Shown here in pieces: positions 6,560-14,021 of a DNA stretch of 15,614 bases. The notes beneath the pieces were generated by a model. That model was not told where the DNA came from. It made no database searches and worked only from the letters and a program-made list of their open reading frames with translations. This DNA comes from an uncultured Collinsella sp. (GTDB lineage Bacteria > Actinomycetota > Coriobacteriia > Coriobacteriales > Coriobacteriaceae): the NCBI GenBank assembly GCA_902478995.1, contig CABSNF010000050.1:1-15614 (forward strand), written 5' to 3'. A program made the position numbers and the translations under genes. The first letter of the stretch is position 1. Each line of letters begins with the position of its first letter.

Positions 6560-8479
6560 CTACTCCAGCTCAAACGCTCCGGTATAGAGCTGATAGTAGT
6601 ATCCGCGCTTGGCGATCAGCTCGTCGTGGTTGCCGCGCTCGATGATGCGGCCGTGGTCCAGGCAGATGATCGAGTCGGAGTTGCGCACGGTGGACAGGCG
6701 GTGTGCGATGACAAACGTCGTGCGGCCTTCCATGAGCTTGTCCATGCCGGCTTGCACGATGGCCTCGGTGCGGGTATCGATGCTCGACGTTGCCTCGTCC
6801 AGGATCATCGCCGGCGGATCGGCGACGGCGGCGCGTGCGATCGAGATCAGCTGGCGCTGGCCCTGCGACAGCTGGGCGCCGTTGCCGGTGAGCATCGTGT
6901 CGTAGCCGTCGGGCAGGCGGGTGATAAAGTCGTCCGCGCCGGCGAGCTTTGCCGCCGCGATGCACTCCTCGTCGGTGGCATCCAGATTGCCGTAGCGGAT
7001 GTTATCCATCACGGTGCCGGTGAACAGGTTCACGTCCTGCAGCACGACGCCCAGCGAGCGGCGCAGGTCGGCCTTGCGGATCTTGTTGACGTTGATGCCG
7101 TCGTAGCGGATCTTGCCGTCGGCGATGTCGTAGAAGCGGTTGATGAGGTTGGTGATGGTCGTCTTACCGGCACCGGTGGCGCCGACAAACGCGACCTTCT
7201 GGCCCGGCTTGGCAAACACGGACACGCCGTGCAATACCTCGTGGTCGGGCGTGTAGCCAAAGTCGACGTTGTCCATGACCAGGTCGCCGCGCAGCGGCAC
7301 GTACTCGATCTCGCCGGTTGCGCGGTGCGGATGTTTCCACGCCCACATGCCGGTGTGGTGGTCGGCCTCCTCGAGCTGCCAGGTGTCGGGGTTCACCTGA
7401 GCGTTGACGAGCGTCACATAGCCTTCGTCGGCTTCGGGCTCCTCGTCGATGAGCTCAAAGATACGGTCGGCGCCGGCGAGGCCCATGACCACGGCGTTGA
7501 TCTGCTGCGAGATCTGGCCGATCTGTCCGCAGAACTGCTTGGTCATGTTGAGGAACGGCACCACGACGGCGATGGACAGTGCCATGCCCGAGATGCTCAG
7601 GTTGGGCACGCCCAGCGCCAGGAAAATGCCGCCTGCCAGTGCGACCAGCACGTAGAGCAGGTTTCCCAGGTTCATAAGGATGGGCATGAGGATGTTGGCG
7701 TACATGTTGGCCTTCTGCGAGACCTCGAAGAGCTTTTCGTTGCGCTCGTCAAAATCGGCCTCGGCGGCAGACTCGTGGCAGAATGCCTTGACGACCTTCT
7801 GGCCGTTCATGACTTCCTCGATATGGCCCTCGACAACGCCGAGCTCGGTCTGCTGCGCAATAAAGAAGCGCGCGGAGTTGGAGCCGAGCAGCTTGGTCAT
7901 AAAGGTCATAAAGGCGACGCCTGCCACAATGACCAGGCACATCCAAACGCTGTAGTACAGCATGATAAAGAACACCGTGACGATGACGATGGTCGTCATG
8001 AGCAGGTTGGGCAGCGACTGGCTGATCATCTGGCGCAGCGTGTCGATGTCGTTGGTGTAGTGGCTCATGATGTCGCCGCGCTGGTGTGTGTCGAAGTAGC
8101 GGATCGGCAGGTCCTGCATGCGGTTGAACATCTTCTCGCGCAGCTTCTCGAGCGAGCCCTGCGTGACGATGGCCATGGCGCGGTTCCAGAACAGCGAGGA
8201 CAGGATGCCGACGCCGTAGATGCAGGCGAGGGTGGTCACGAGCTGTGCGATCTTGGGCTGCGCGGCTTCCCAATCGCCCGACTGCCACGATTCGCTAATA
8301 ATCTGCAGGGCGCTCTGAAGGAAGGTCGCGCCGATGGAGTTGATGATGGCGCAGAGCACCACGCCGACGACGACGAGGGGCAAAAGCACGGGGTAGAAGC
8401 CAAAGAGCGTCTTGATGAGGCGCGACATGGTGCCGCCCTTGCGGTTGAGCGCGCGCTCGGCGGTAGTTGCCTTACTCAT
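6560..8479 (-). CDS. ABC exporter half, subunit carrying the consensus catalytic residues
   Basis: The 639-residue protein has an N-terminal six-helix exporter membrane domain (about 25-325) and a C-terminal ATPase domain (about 400-639). Walker A GATGAGKT is at 433-440, Q-loop Gln481, Walker B MILDE with catalytic Glu562, and switch His593. Its signature is LSQGQ (537-541) instead of LSGGQ. Paired with its neighbour, it supplies the hydrolysing Walker A/B while the partner supplies the good signature, as in LmrCD, BmrCD or TM287/288. A linker of about 45 residues, rich in His and Trp (WAWKHPH near 379-385), separates the two domains. The start ATG overlaps the partner's stop by 8 nt (ATGAGTAA). 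The probable role is export of drugs or other hydrophobic compounds. Confidence 0.93.
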   Translation of the reverse strand: MSKATTAERALNRKGGTMSRLIKTLFGFYPVLLPLVVVGVVLCAIINSIGATFLQSALQIISESWQSGDWEAAQPKIAQLVTTLACIYGVGILSSLFWNRAMAIVTQGSLEKLREKMFNRMQDLPIRYFDTHQRGDIMSHYTNDIDTLRQMISQSLPNLLMTTIVIVTVFFIMLYYSVWMCLVIVAGVAFMTFMTKLLGSNSARFFIAQQTELGVVEGHIEEVMNGQKVVKAFCHESAAEADFDERNEKLFEVSQKANMYANILMPILMNLGNLLYVLVALAGGIFLALGVPNLSISGMALSIAVVVPFLNMTKQFCGQIGQISQQINAVVMGLAGADRIFELIDEEPEADEGYVTLVNAQVNPDTWQLEEADHHTGMWAWKHPHRATGEIEYVPLRGDLVMDNVDFGYTPDHEVLHGVSVFAKPGQKVAFVGATGAGKTTITNLINRFYDIADGKIRYDGINVNKIRKADLRRSLGVVLQDVNLFTGTVMDNIRYGNLDATDEECIAAAKLAGADDFITRLPDGYDTMLTGNGAQLSQGQRQLISIARAAVADPPAMILDEATSSIDTRTEAIVQAGMDKLMEGRTTFVIAHRLSTVRNSDSIICLDHGRIIERGNHDELIAKRGYYYQLYTGAFELE

Positions 8480-10286
8480 GTGCCTCGCCCCCTTCCTGGG
8501 TCTGAGCTTGCGTTACGGATGCCTCGGTGTCGGCCTTGACGGCCCCTTCGCCTTCGGCAGACATCTTGTTTTGCGAGGTAAAGGTCTCGCGGTAGATCTC
8601 GCTCGTCTTGAGCAGTTCGTCGTGGTTGCCGATCTGAGCGATACGGCCGCCCTCCATGACGATGATGCGGTCTGCGTCCTGCACGGAGCTAATGCGCTGG
8701 GCGATGATGAGCTTGGTCGTGTTGGGCAGATAGCTTGCCAACCCTGCGCGGATCTTGGCGTCGGTCTTGGTGTCGACGGCGCTGGTGGAGTCGTCCAGGA
8801 TCAAAATCTTGGGGCGACGCAGCAGGGCACGCGCAATGCACAGGCGCTGCTTCTGACCGCCGGAAACATTGGAGCCGCCCTGTTCGATCCAGGTGTCATA
8901 GCCCTTGGGGAAGCCGTCGACAAACTCGTCGGCGCAGGCCAGATGCGCGGTCTCGCGGACCTCTTCGTCGGTGGCGTTCGGGTCGCCCCAACGCAGGTTC
9001 TCGGCAATCGTGCCGCTAAACAGCACGTTTTTCTGCAGCACCATGGCCACTTGGTGGCGCAGCGCGTCCAAGTCGTAGTCGCGCACGTCCACGCCGCCCA
9101 CGCGCACGGTGCCTTCGGTGGTGTCGTACAGGCGGGCGATGAGGTTTACGAGCGTGGACTTGGCCGAGCCGGTACCGCCGATGATGCCGATGGTCTCGCC
9201 GCTCTTAATGTGCAGGTCGATATCGTCGAGCGCCTGGCGCTTCGCATGCGCGGAATACTTAAAGCTCACGTGGTCAAAGTCGATGGAGCCATCGGCGACC
9301 TCGAGCACGGGCTCGGCGGGATCGGCGATCGTGGGCTCGGCGGCCAGCACCTCGGTGATGCGGTGCGCCGATTCGTCGGCCATGGTCACCATGACAAAGA
9401 TCATCGACAGCTGCATCAGGCTCATAAGGATCTGGAAGCCATAGGTAAAGATCGAGGAGAGCTGGCCCACGTCGAACAGGGTGCCCTGGCTCGTGATGAT
9501 GAGCTTGGAGCCCAGGTAGATGATGACGACGAACGCGCCGTTGACGCAGATGTTCATCATGGGGTTGTTAAAGGCCAGCAGCTTCTCGGCGCGGGTGAAG
9601 TCCATTTGGACGTCGCGTGCGGCGGTCGCGAACTTCTCCTTCTCAAAGTCTTCGCGCACATAGCTCTTGACCACGCGCATGCCGGTGACGTTTTCCTCGA
9701 CGGACTCGTTAAGGGCGTCGTACTTGTGGAACACGCGCGAGAAGATGGGACGCACCTTAAAGATGATAAAGAACAGCCCAAAGCCCAGCAGCGGAATGAT
9801 GACCAGGTAGACCATGGCGACGCTGCCGCCCATGATAAATGCCATGGTAAAGGCGAAGATCAATACCAGCGGCGCGCGCACGGCGATACGGATGATCATC
9901 ATAAAGGCCTGCTGCACGTTGTTGATATCGGTGGTCAGGCGCGTGACGAGCGAGGAGCTCGAGAACTCATCGATGTTGGCAAAGCTGAACGTCTGGATCT
10001 TGTAGAACAGGTCGTGACGCAGGTTCTTAGCGAAGCCGCAACTCGCATGGCTGCAGGTGACGCCGGCAGCGGCGCCAAAAGCAAGCGACGTCAGCGCGAT
10101 GAGCACCAAAAAGCCCGCGGTGGGAAGCATCTCGGCTACGGTGGTGCCATCTTTGATGGCGTCGATCAGGTTGGCGGTGATAAATGGAATCAGCATCTCG
10201 CAGAGCACCTCGCCAAGCACGAGCAACGGCGTGGCAACGGTGACTTTTATATAGTCGCGGATGCTGCCCATGAGGGTTTTAATCAT
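8472..10286 (-). CDS. ABC exporter half, subunit with degenerate catalytic residues
   Basis: The 604-residue protein has an exporter membrane domain (about 15-310) and an ATPase domain (about 335-575). Walker A reads GGTGSAKST (370-378), with Ala375 where Gly normally precedes the Lys. Q-loop Gln is at 418. Its signature VSGGQ (474-478) is functional. Walker B ends in Asp499 instead of Glu, and the switch His is replaced by Gln530. These changes mark the non-hydrolysing site of a heterodimeric exporter, complementing the neighbour. The C-terminal tail of about 30 residues is acidic and low complexity. The start ATG overlaps the MarR stop by 8 nt (ATGATTAA) and is preceded by GGAGG within the MarR gene, so translation is probably coupled. 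Confidence 0.93.
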   Translation of the reverse strand: MIKTLMGSIRDYIKVTVATPLLVLGEVLCEMLIPFITANLIDAIKDGTTVAEMLPTAGFLVLIALTSLAFGAAAGVTCSHASCGFAKNLRHDLFYKIQTFSFANIDEFSSSSLVTRLTTDINNVQQAFMMIIRIAVRAPLVLIFAFTMAFIMGGSVAMVYLVIIPLLGFGLFFIIFKVRPIFSRVFHKYDALNESVEENVTGMRVVKSYVREDFEKEKFATAARDVQMDFTRAEKLLAFNNPMMNICVNGAFVVIIYLGSKLIITSQGTLFDVGQLSSIFTYGFQILMSLMQLSMIFVMVTMADESAHRITEVLAAEPTIADPAEPVLEVADGSIDFDHVSFKYSAHAKRQALDDIDLHIKSGETIGIIGGTGSAKSTLVNLIARLYDTTEGTVRVGGVDVRDYDLDALRHQVAMVLQKNVLFSGTIAENLRWGDPNATDEEVRETAHLACADEFVDGFPKGYDTWIEQGGSNVSGGQKQRLCIARALLRRPKILILDDSTSAVDTKTDAKIRAGLASYLPNTTKLIIAQRISSVQDADRIIVMEGGRIAQIGNHDELLKTSEIYRETFTSQNKMSAEGEGAVKADTEASVTQAQTQEGGEAHE

Positions 10287-10785
10287 CCAGTTCCTCCCAG
10301 GTTACACGGATTTTCTCGAGCATTTCGGCGAGCTGCTCGCGCTCGTCGTGGGTGAGGGCACCAAAGGCCTGCTCTCTAAAGCGAATGCGGGCTGCCTGGT
10401 CGATGCGGGCGTTTTCCCGGCCGGTTTCGGTCAGGCGAATGGTGAGCTGCCGTCGATCCTTGGGGTTACGGCTGCGCTCGATGAGGCCGTTGAGCTCGAG
10501 TTTGGACAGGATCTCGGAAAGCGACCCCGGCTTGAGGTCAAAGTGCATGCCGAGTTCCTGCTGCGACATCTCGCCGCCGGGTTGCTTGGCCAGCAGGCAG
10601 ATGATGGGCGCCTTGCCGGACACGCCTCCGCCATGAAAATGCATGTAATGGCCGCAAAACCCAAGCCCATTGAGGATTCGCTTGGCAAGCTTGTCTTCTG
10701 AGCTAACCGCTTCGGGTGCATCCGCCGGCTGTGACGGGTCGCCGCCGGGCTCGTGCGAACAAAGGTTAAGAGGTTCATCGCACAT
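10279..10785 (-). CDS. MarR family transcriptional regulator
   Basis: The 168-residue winged-helix regulator has a recognition-helix region, KPGSLSEILSKLELNG, at 85-100, and a wing with RNPKDRRQLTIRLT at 106-119. These are typical of MarR proteins that sense small molecules or stress. The N-terminal 30 residues are an unusual Cys/His/Pro-containing extension (C2, C9, H11), and CGHYMHFHGGG at 44-54 is rich in His. Metal or redox sensing is a guess only. The ATG at 10785 has AAAGGAG upstream at a rather long spacing of about 12. It is the first gene of an operon with the two ABC halves and probably represses it until an exported compound binds. Confidence 0.9.
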   Translation of the reverse strand: MCDEPLNLCSHEPGGDPSQPADAPEAVSSEDKLAKRILNGLGFCGHYMHFHGGGVSGKAPIICLLAKQPGGEMSQQELGMHFDLKPGSLSEILSKLELNGLIERSRNPKDRRQLTIRLTETGRENARIDQAARIRFREQAFGALTHDEREQLAEMLEKIRVTWEELDD

Positions 10786-10809
10786 GAATTCGTGTTGCTC
10801 CTTTCTTTA

Positions 10810-10839
10810 GTTAGGTAGTGGAATTGTTTTGTGCCTAAC
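10810..10839. promoter_or_regulatory. Candidate MarR operator
   Basis: Half-sites GTTAGGTA (10810-10817) and TGCCTAAC (10832-10839) are inverted copies matching at 7 of 8 positions, with 14 bp between them. The dyad begins two bases past the -10 box, between it and the MarR start codon, so occupancy would block transcription of the regulator and exporter. The spacing is wider than many MarR operators, so this is moderate evidence. Confidence 0.45.
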
Positions 10840-10840
10840 C

Positions 10841-10869
10841 AATCTAGGAGCATGAGAAATGAATGTCAA
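10841..10869 (-). promoter_or_regulatory. Sigma-70 promoter of the marR-ABC operon
   Basis: On the minus strand a consensus -35 TTGACA (10864-10869) is followed after exactly 17 bp by -10 TAGATT (10841-10846). The start codon is about 55 bp downstream of the -10. Confidence 0.75.
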
Positions 10870-10884
10870 GGTACCAAACTAGTG

Positions 10885-10912
10885 GTTACGCGGTTTTACC
10901 AAACCGCGTAAC
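10885..10912. repeat. Perfect 12-bp hairpin GTTACGCGGTTT
   Basis: GTTACGCGGTTT (10885-10896) pairs perfectly with 10901-10912 around the 4-nt loop TACC. It lies just upstream of the marR promoter. There is no T-run, so it is not an obvious terminator. Confidence 0.7.
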
Positions 10913-10926
10913 GGCTCGACGCTGCA

Positions 10927-11023
10927 AACCCGCCAGAGCGGCAATCTGCCTTTCAACTTCGGCGGCATGACCAGAAGGTCAATGCCGCCTCGTTTCAAGG
11001 CACCTTGCTCACTCTGGCGGGTT
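10927..11023. repeat. Long imperfect inverted repeat of about 97 bp
   Basis: AACCCGCCAGAG (10927-10938) pairs with 11012-11023. Farther in, GGCGGCAT (10961-10968) pairs with 10982-10989, and GACC/GGTC closes the apex around AGAA. The middle of the arms matches only with small gaps. The whole could fold as one long hairpin. No gene is visible here. Confidence 0.6.
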
Positions 11024-11069
11024 TTCGCTGACTTCGCCAAAACATCGGCGTTGCCCGACCAGTCGTTTT

Positions 11070-11188
11070 GGCACTTAGGGACGTTCCTTATGTGCCGGCA
11101 CTTGGGGACACTCCTTGGGCTAATTGCCGGGATAGTCGTTGGGGACGTTCTTGTTTGACTAGTCATTTAAGAACGTCCCCAACGACTA
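11070..11188. repeat. GGGGACGTTC repeat cluster with a perfect 20-bp inverted repeat
   Basis: Two direct copies of a GGCACTTRGGGAC...TCCTT block start at 11070 and 11097 (17 of 20 positions match). They are followed by a perfect 20-bp inverted pair, TAGTCGTTGGGGACGTTCTT at 11133-11152 with 11169-11188. The 16-nt spacer contains the palindrome GACTAGTC (11157-11164). The core GGGAC is shared by all copies. Nothing coding is seen. Confidence 0.75.
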
Positions 11189-11317
11189 CCTCGTTTTCGT
11201 AACCTTTTCGCAACAATGCGCTCTTCGCGACCGTAGCGCCCGCTCACAACGTCCCCTGCGCTACACTTAGTCGCACTGTGGCGCTGCTGCGCCGTGCCCG
11301 AACCAAGGGAGACCCTC
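11189..11317 (+). other. Leader region of the pyridoxal kinase operon
   Basis: About 130 bp without a gene. TACACT near 11264 is a possible -10 box, but no good -35 lies at the right distance. A small GGCGC/GCGCC hairpin (11280-11293) precedes the ribosome binding site. The promoter assignment is weak. Confidence 0.3.
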
Positions 11318-12142
11318 ATGAAGAACACTCAGCTGCTGCTGATCAACGATATGTGCGGCTACGGCAAGGTCGCGCTTTCCGCCATGCTGCCGGTGCTGTC
11401 GCACATGGGCTACCGTATCCATAACCTGCCGACGGCGCTCGTTTCCGATACGCTCAACTACCCTAAGTTCTACATCCACGACACCACCGAGTACGTGCGT
11501 CAAAGCCTCGCTATCTGGGAGGAGCTCGGCTTTGAGTTCGACGCCATCTCGACCGGCTTTATCGTGACCGAGGAAGAGACGCGTATCATCTCGGACTTTT
11601 GCCACCGCCGCGCGCAAAAGGGCACCAAGGTGTTCGTCGATCCCATCATGGGCGACAACGGCAAGCTCTATGCCGGTGTGCCCGAGTCCACGATTGGCCT
11701 TATGCGGCACCTGCTGGAGTGCGCAGACTACGCGGTGCCCAACTACACCGAGGCCTGTCTGCTCGCCGATACGCCTATTGCAGAGCAGATCACGCCCGAT
11801 GAGGCCCGCGCCCTTGTGGACGCCGTGCGCGAGCTGGGTGCCAAGTCGGTGGTCATTACGAGCGCCGTGGTCAATGGCACGAACGCGGTTATCGGTTACG
11901 ACCATGTGGCGGGGGAGTACTTCACGATTCCCTTTGAGCTCATTCCGGTTTATTTCCCGGGTACGGGCGACACGTTCTCGGCGGTGCTCGTCGGCCGCGT
12001 TATGGCAGGCTGGAGTCTGCAGCGCGCGATGTCCGATGCCATGCGCGTGGTAGCGGAGCTTATCGAGCGCAATGACGACCAGGAGGATAAGTCCGCCGGC
12101 CTTCCCATCGAGGCCTGCCTGGATGTGATTGACCATGAGTAA
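11318..12142 (+). CDS. pdxY: Pyridoxal/pyridoxamine kinase (PfkB/ribokinase superfamily)
   Basis: The 274-residue protein should phosphorylate pyridoxal, pyridoxine or pyridoxamine to the 5'-phosphate for vitamin B6 salvage in the cytoplasm. The N-terminus (LLINDMCGYGKVALSAMLP) and LPTALVSDTLNYP at about 37-49 match the family. DPIMGDNGKLY is at 108-118. The phosphotransfer motif GTGD (215-218) supplies the likely catalytic base Asp218. The ATG at 11318 has GGGAG six bases upstream. A GTG 24 bases earlier lacks one and would add eight unlikely residues. The stop overlaps the next start by 8 nt, so it is cotranscribed with a small cysteine-rich protein. The symbol is by family resemblance; PdxK-type naming is equally possible. 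Confidence 0.88.
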   Translation: MKNTQLLLINDMCGYGKVALSAMLPVLSHMGYRIHNLPTALVSDTLNYPKFYIHDTTEYVRQSLAIWEELGFEFDAISTGFIVTEEETRIISDFCHRRAQKGTKVFVDPIMGDNGKLYAGVPESTIGLMRHLLECADYAVPNYTEACLLADTPIAEQITPDEARALVDAVRELGAKSVVITSAVVNGTNAVIGYDHVAGEYFTIPFELIPVYFPGTGDTFSAVLVGRVMAGWSLQRAMSDAMRVVAELIERNDDQEDKSAGLPIEACLDVIDHE

Positions 12143-12464
12143 TGCTGGCGAGGGCGGCGTCAAGCCTGCGGACGAGAACAGGCCGCTCGGCGCGCCGCGT
12201 GGCAAGCGTCCGTGTATCCGCGTGAGCTGCGTGGACCAGCTGGGTGCGTGCCGCTGCCACCACGGTCACAAGCCGGGCGACGTTTTTGACTTCGACCGAG
12301 ACCGCGGCAAGATGTGCGCCATGGCCTGCCATGTGGGCTTTCCCTATATCGATATCCTGCGCTATGGCGGAACCGTGCCCGGCAACGAGCCCGGTACGGC
12401 AAAGTTCTGCTGCCCCGAGGTCGACACCCTCAACGTCTGGCTCGCCGAGATCGTCGACGAGTAG
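12135..12464 (+). CDS. Small cysteine-rich protein resembling TIGR04076
   Basis: This is a 109-residue soluble protein of unknown function. It carries eight cysteines (27, 32, 39, 41, 61, 65, 92, 93), including a CRCHHGH cluster and a CC pair. The order C...C, G..F, C..AC, RYGG, CC, then a hydrophobic C-terminal strand resembles TIGR04076 proteins as I recall them. The first 25 residues look disordered. The start is the ATG of an ATGAGTAA overlap with the kinase stop; a TTG six bases earlier is less likely. Metal or Fe-S binding is an inference from the cysteines. Coupling to a B6 kinase may mean a cofactor-related role, but no function is established. Confidence 0.8.
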   Translation: MSNAGEGGVKPADENRPLGAPRGKRPCIRVSCVDQLGACRCHHGHKPGDVFDFDRDRGKMCAMACHVGFPYIDILRYGGTVPGNEPGTAKFCCPEVDTLNVWLAEIVDE

Positions 12465-12472
12465 TTGAGCGC

Positions 12473-12505
12473 AATGTGACAAAGGGACAGTTCCTTTGTC
12501 ACATT
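12473..12505. repeat. GACAAAGGG palindrome, copy 2
   Basis: AATGTGACAAAGG (12473-12485) pairs perfectly with 12493-12505. The next inner position is G facing T instead of C, a G-U pair in RNA, followed by the same ACAGT loop as copy 3. It starts 9 bp past the stop of the cysteine-rich protein gene. It may act as a transcription end or mRNA-stabilising hairpin, but there is no T-run. Confidence 0.85.
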
Positions 12506-12545
12506 CGCCGGTGGTGCTCCTTCTATTATGCTTGTAATATCAAAT

Positions 12546-12622
12546 CTCTGCATTTCAGCCGATTTTAGGTTCTAAAAACTCTGCATTTCATCGATAATCA
12601 AGTATATAAACTCTGCATTTCA
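12546..12622 (+). repeat. Three phased direct repeats CTCTGCATTTCA
   Basis: Identical 12-mers lie at 12546-12557, 12579-12590 and 12611-12622, spaced 33 and 32 bp, about three DNA helical turns. Similarity extends to preceding A-rich bases and a following CGAT. TATAAA at 12605-12610 is a possible -10 box, which would put copy 2 near the -35 and copy 3 at the start of transcription. This layout fits an operator bound by several protein copies on one DNA face. Confidence 0.75.
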
Positions 12623-12647
12623 TTCGATGATATTGAGGGGAGAGCCT

Positions 12648-14009
12648 ATGCTGCGTAGGAAAATAGCGGCAGAGCTGGAGCGTTGGCTGAAGTCTACCGA
12701 GCAAAAGGCCTTATTCATCACGGGTTCTCGCCAGATCGGCAAAAGCTATTCGATTCGCGCATTTGGCAAAGCCAACCATGCAACCTACATCGAGCTTAAC
12801 CTCATGGAAAATCGCCAGGCAAAAGATGCTCTTCTCGAGGCGCGGGATGCCGATGATTTCATCAGCAGGGTGACGCTTCTTTCGGGAAAGTCGATTGCAC
12901 CAGGCAAAACGCTCGTGTTTATCGATGAGGTCCAAGAGGCCCCCGACATCATGACGATGGCAAAGTTCCTTGTTGAGGACGGGAGGTGCCGCTGGGCGTT
13001 TTCGGGGTCAATGCTCGGGACCCAGTTCAAGGGCGTCAGGTCCTATCCCGTGGGGTATGTCCACGAGCTTAGGATGTTCCCGCTCGATTTTGAGGAGTTT
13101 TGCTGGGCAACCGGAGTGAGCGAGGGGACTCGCCAAACGATACGTGACGCGTGTATCAGCGAGAGGCCCATTCCTGATTACATTCATGACGCGATGATGG
13201 CAAACTTCAGGACCTATACCGTTGTCGGCGGAATGCCGGAGGTCGTGCAGCGTTTCCTTGACACGCAGGGCGACCTTGCCTCTGTTCGTCAGCTACAGTC
13301 CGAGCTCAACGAACAGTACCGACGGGATATTTCCAAGTATGCAAGCGGGCGTGCCCTTCAGGTGCAGAGCATCTACGATCAGCTCCCCATTATGCTTGAG
13401 GGCGAACACAAGCGTTTCGTGCTCAATTCCATTGACCCCAAGGCGCATTATGAGAAGTACCAGCGAGATTTTGTCTGGCTTGTCGATGCCGGCGTTGCTC
13501 TCAAAGCCGATATCGTAACCGAGCCAAAGTCGCCCCTGCTCAAGACGGCACGGCCATCGCAGTTCAAGCTATACCAATCGGATACGGGCATGTTGATGGC
13601 GCGCTACCCCGTTGGAGTCGCCCAAGCGGCGTATCTTGATAGCAAGGAGCCCAATCTGGGCGGCATTTACGAAAACGTGGTGGCCCAGCAGCTGGCTGCC
13701 CAAAATCGCCAGCTTTACTACTATCAGACAAAAAAGCGCGGTGAAGTGGACTTTGTGGTCGATGGGCCGGATGGGACGGCTGTTCCGATCGAGGTTAAAT
13801 CGGGCTCCTATTACCACGCGCACGCTGCGCTCGGTCATGTGCTTGATACGGCTGAATATGGCGTAAGGCTCGGGATTGTTTTCTCGAGAGGCAACGTTGA
13901 ACGCAACGGAGCGGTTCTCTATTTGCCGCTATATGCGACCTGGGCCCTTTCGGATGTTTTGGGCGACTCCTGCGCCGAGGGGATAAAGCTGGAGGTCAAG
14001 CCGGTCTAG
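12648..14009 (+). CDS. AAA_14/DUF4143 family ATP-binding protein
   Basis: The 453-residue protein has an N-terminal AAA-type ATPase: Walker A GSRQIGKS (26-33), Walker B LVFIDE (89-94) and a sensor-1-like FSGS (118-121). The DUF4143 C-terminal region has GGMPEVV (194-200) and a PD-(D/E)XK-like pattern, with D368 in GEVDFVV and E382/K384 in PIEVKSG. Such proteins are widespread and variably present in gut bacteria and archaea; their role is not established. The start chosen is ATG 12648, with GGGGAG five bases upstream; an in-frame ATG at 12627 lacks one. It looks like a single-gene accessory unit. Palindromes of the same family lie on both sides and phased repeats lie in front. It contains AT-richer codons (AAA, ATT) than its neighbours, consistent with acquisition. 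Confidence 0.9.
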   Translation: MLRRKIAAELERWLKSTEQKALFITGSRQIGKSYSIRAFGKANHATYIELNLMENRQAKDALLEARDADDFISRVTLLSGKSIAPGKTLVFIDEVQEAPDIMTMAKFLVEDGRCRWAFSGSMLGTQFKGVRSYPVGYVHELRMFPLDFEEFCWATGVSEGTRQTIRDACISERPIPDYIHDAMMANFRTYTVVGGMPEVVQRFLDTQGDLASVRQLQSELNEQYRRDISKYASGRALQVQSIYDQLPIMLEGEHKRFVLNSIDPKAHYEKYQRDFVWLVDAGVALKADIVTEPKSPLLKTARPSQFKLYQSDTGMLMARYPVGVAQAAYLDSKEPNLGGIYENVVAQQLAAQNRQLYYYQTKKRGEVDFVVDGPDGTAVPIEVKSGSYYHAHAALGHVLDTAEYGVRLGIVFSRGNVERNGAVLYLPLYATWALSDVLGDSCAEGIKLEVKPV

Positions 14010-14021
14010 GGCCAGTCCCGG

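Noticed and set aside
6626..8539. 637-residue open frame on the plus strand opposite the ABC subunit
   Set aside because: It is antisense to a well-conserved exporter, is rich in His/Asp/Val as expected from reversed GC-rich codons, and has no recognisable domain or ribosome binding site.
8412..10355. 647-residue open frame on the plus strand opposite the other ABC subunit
   Set aside because: It has the same reversed-codon composition, and the sense strand carries all ABC motifs.
11267..12205. 312-residue minus-strand frame opposite the pyridoxal kinase
   Set aside because: It lies antisense to a clear kinase and has no family motif.
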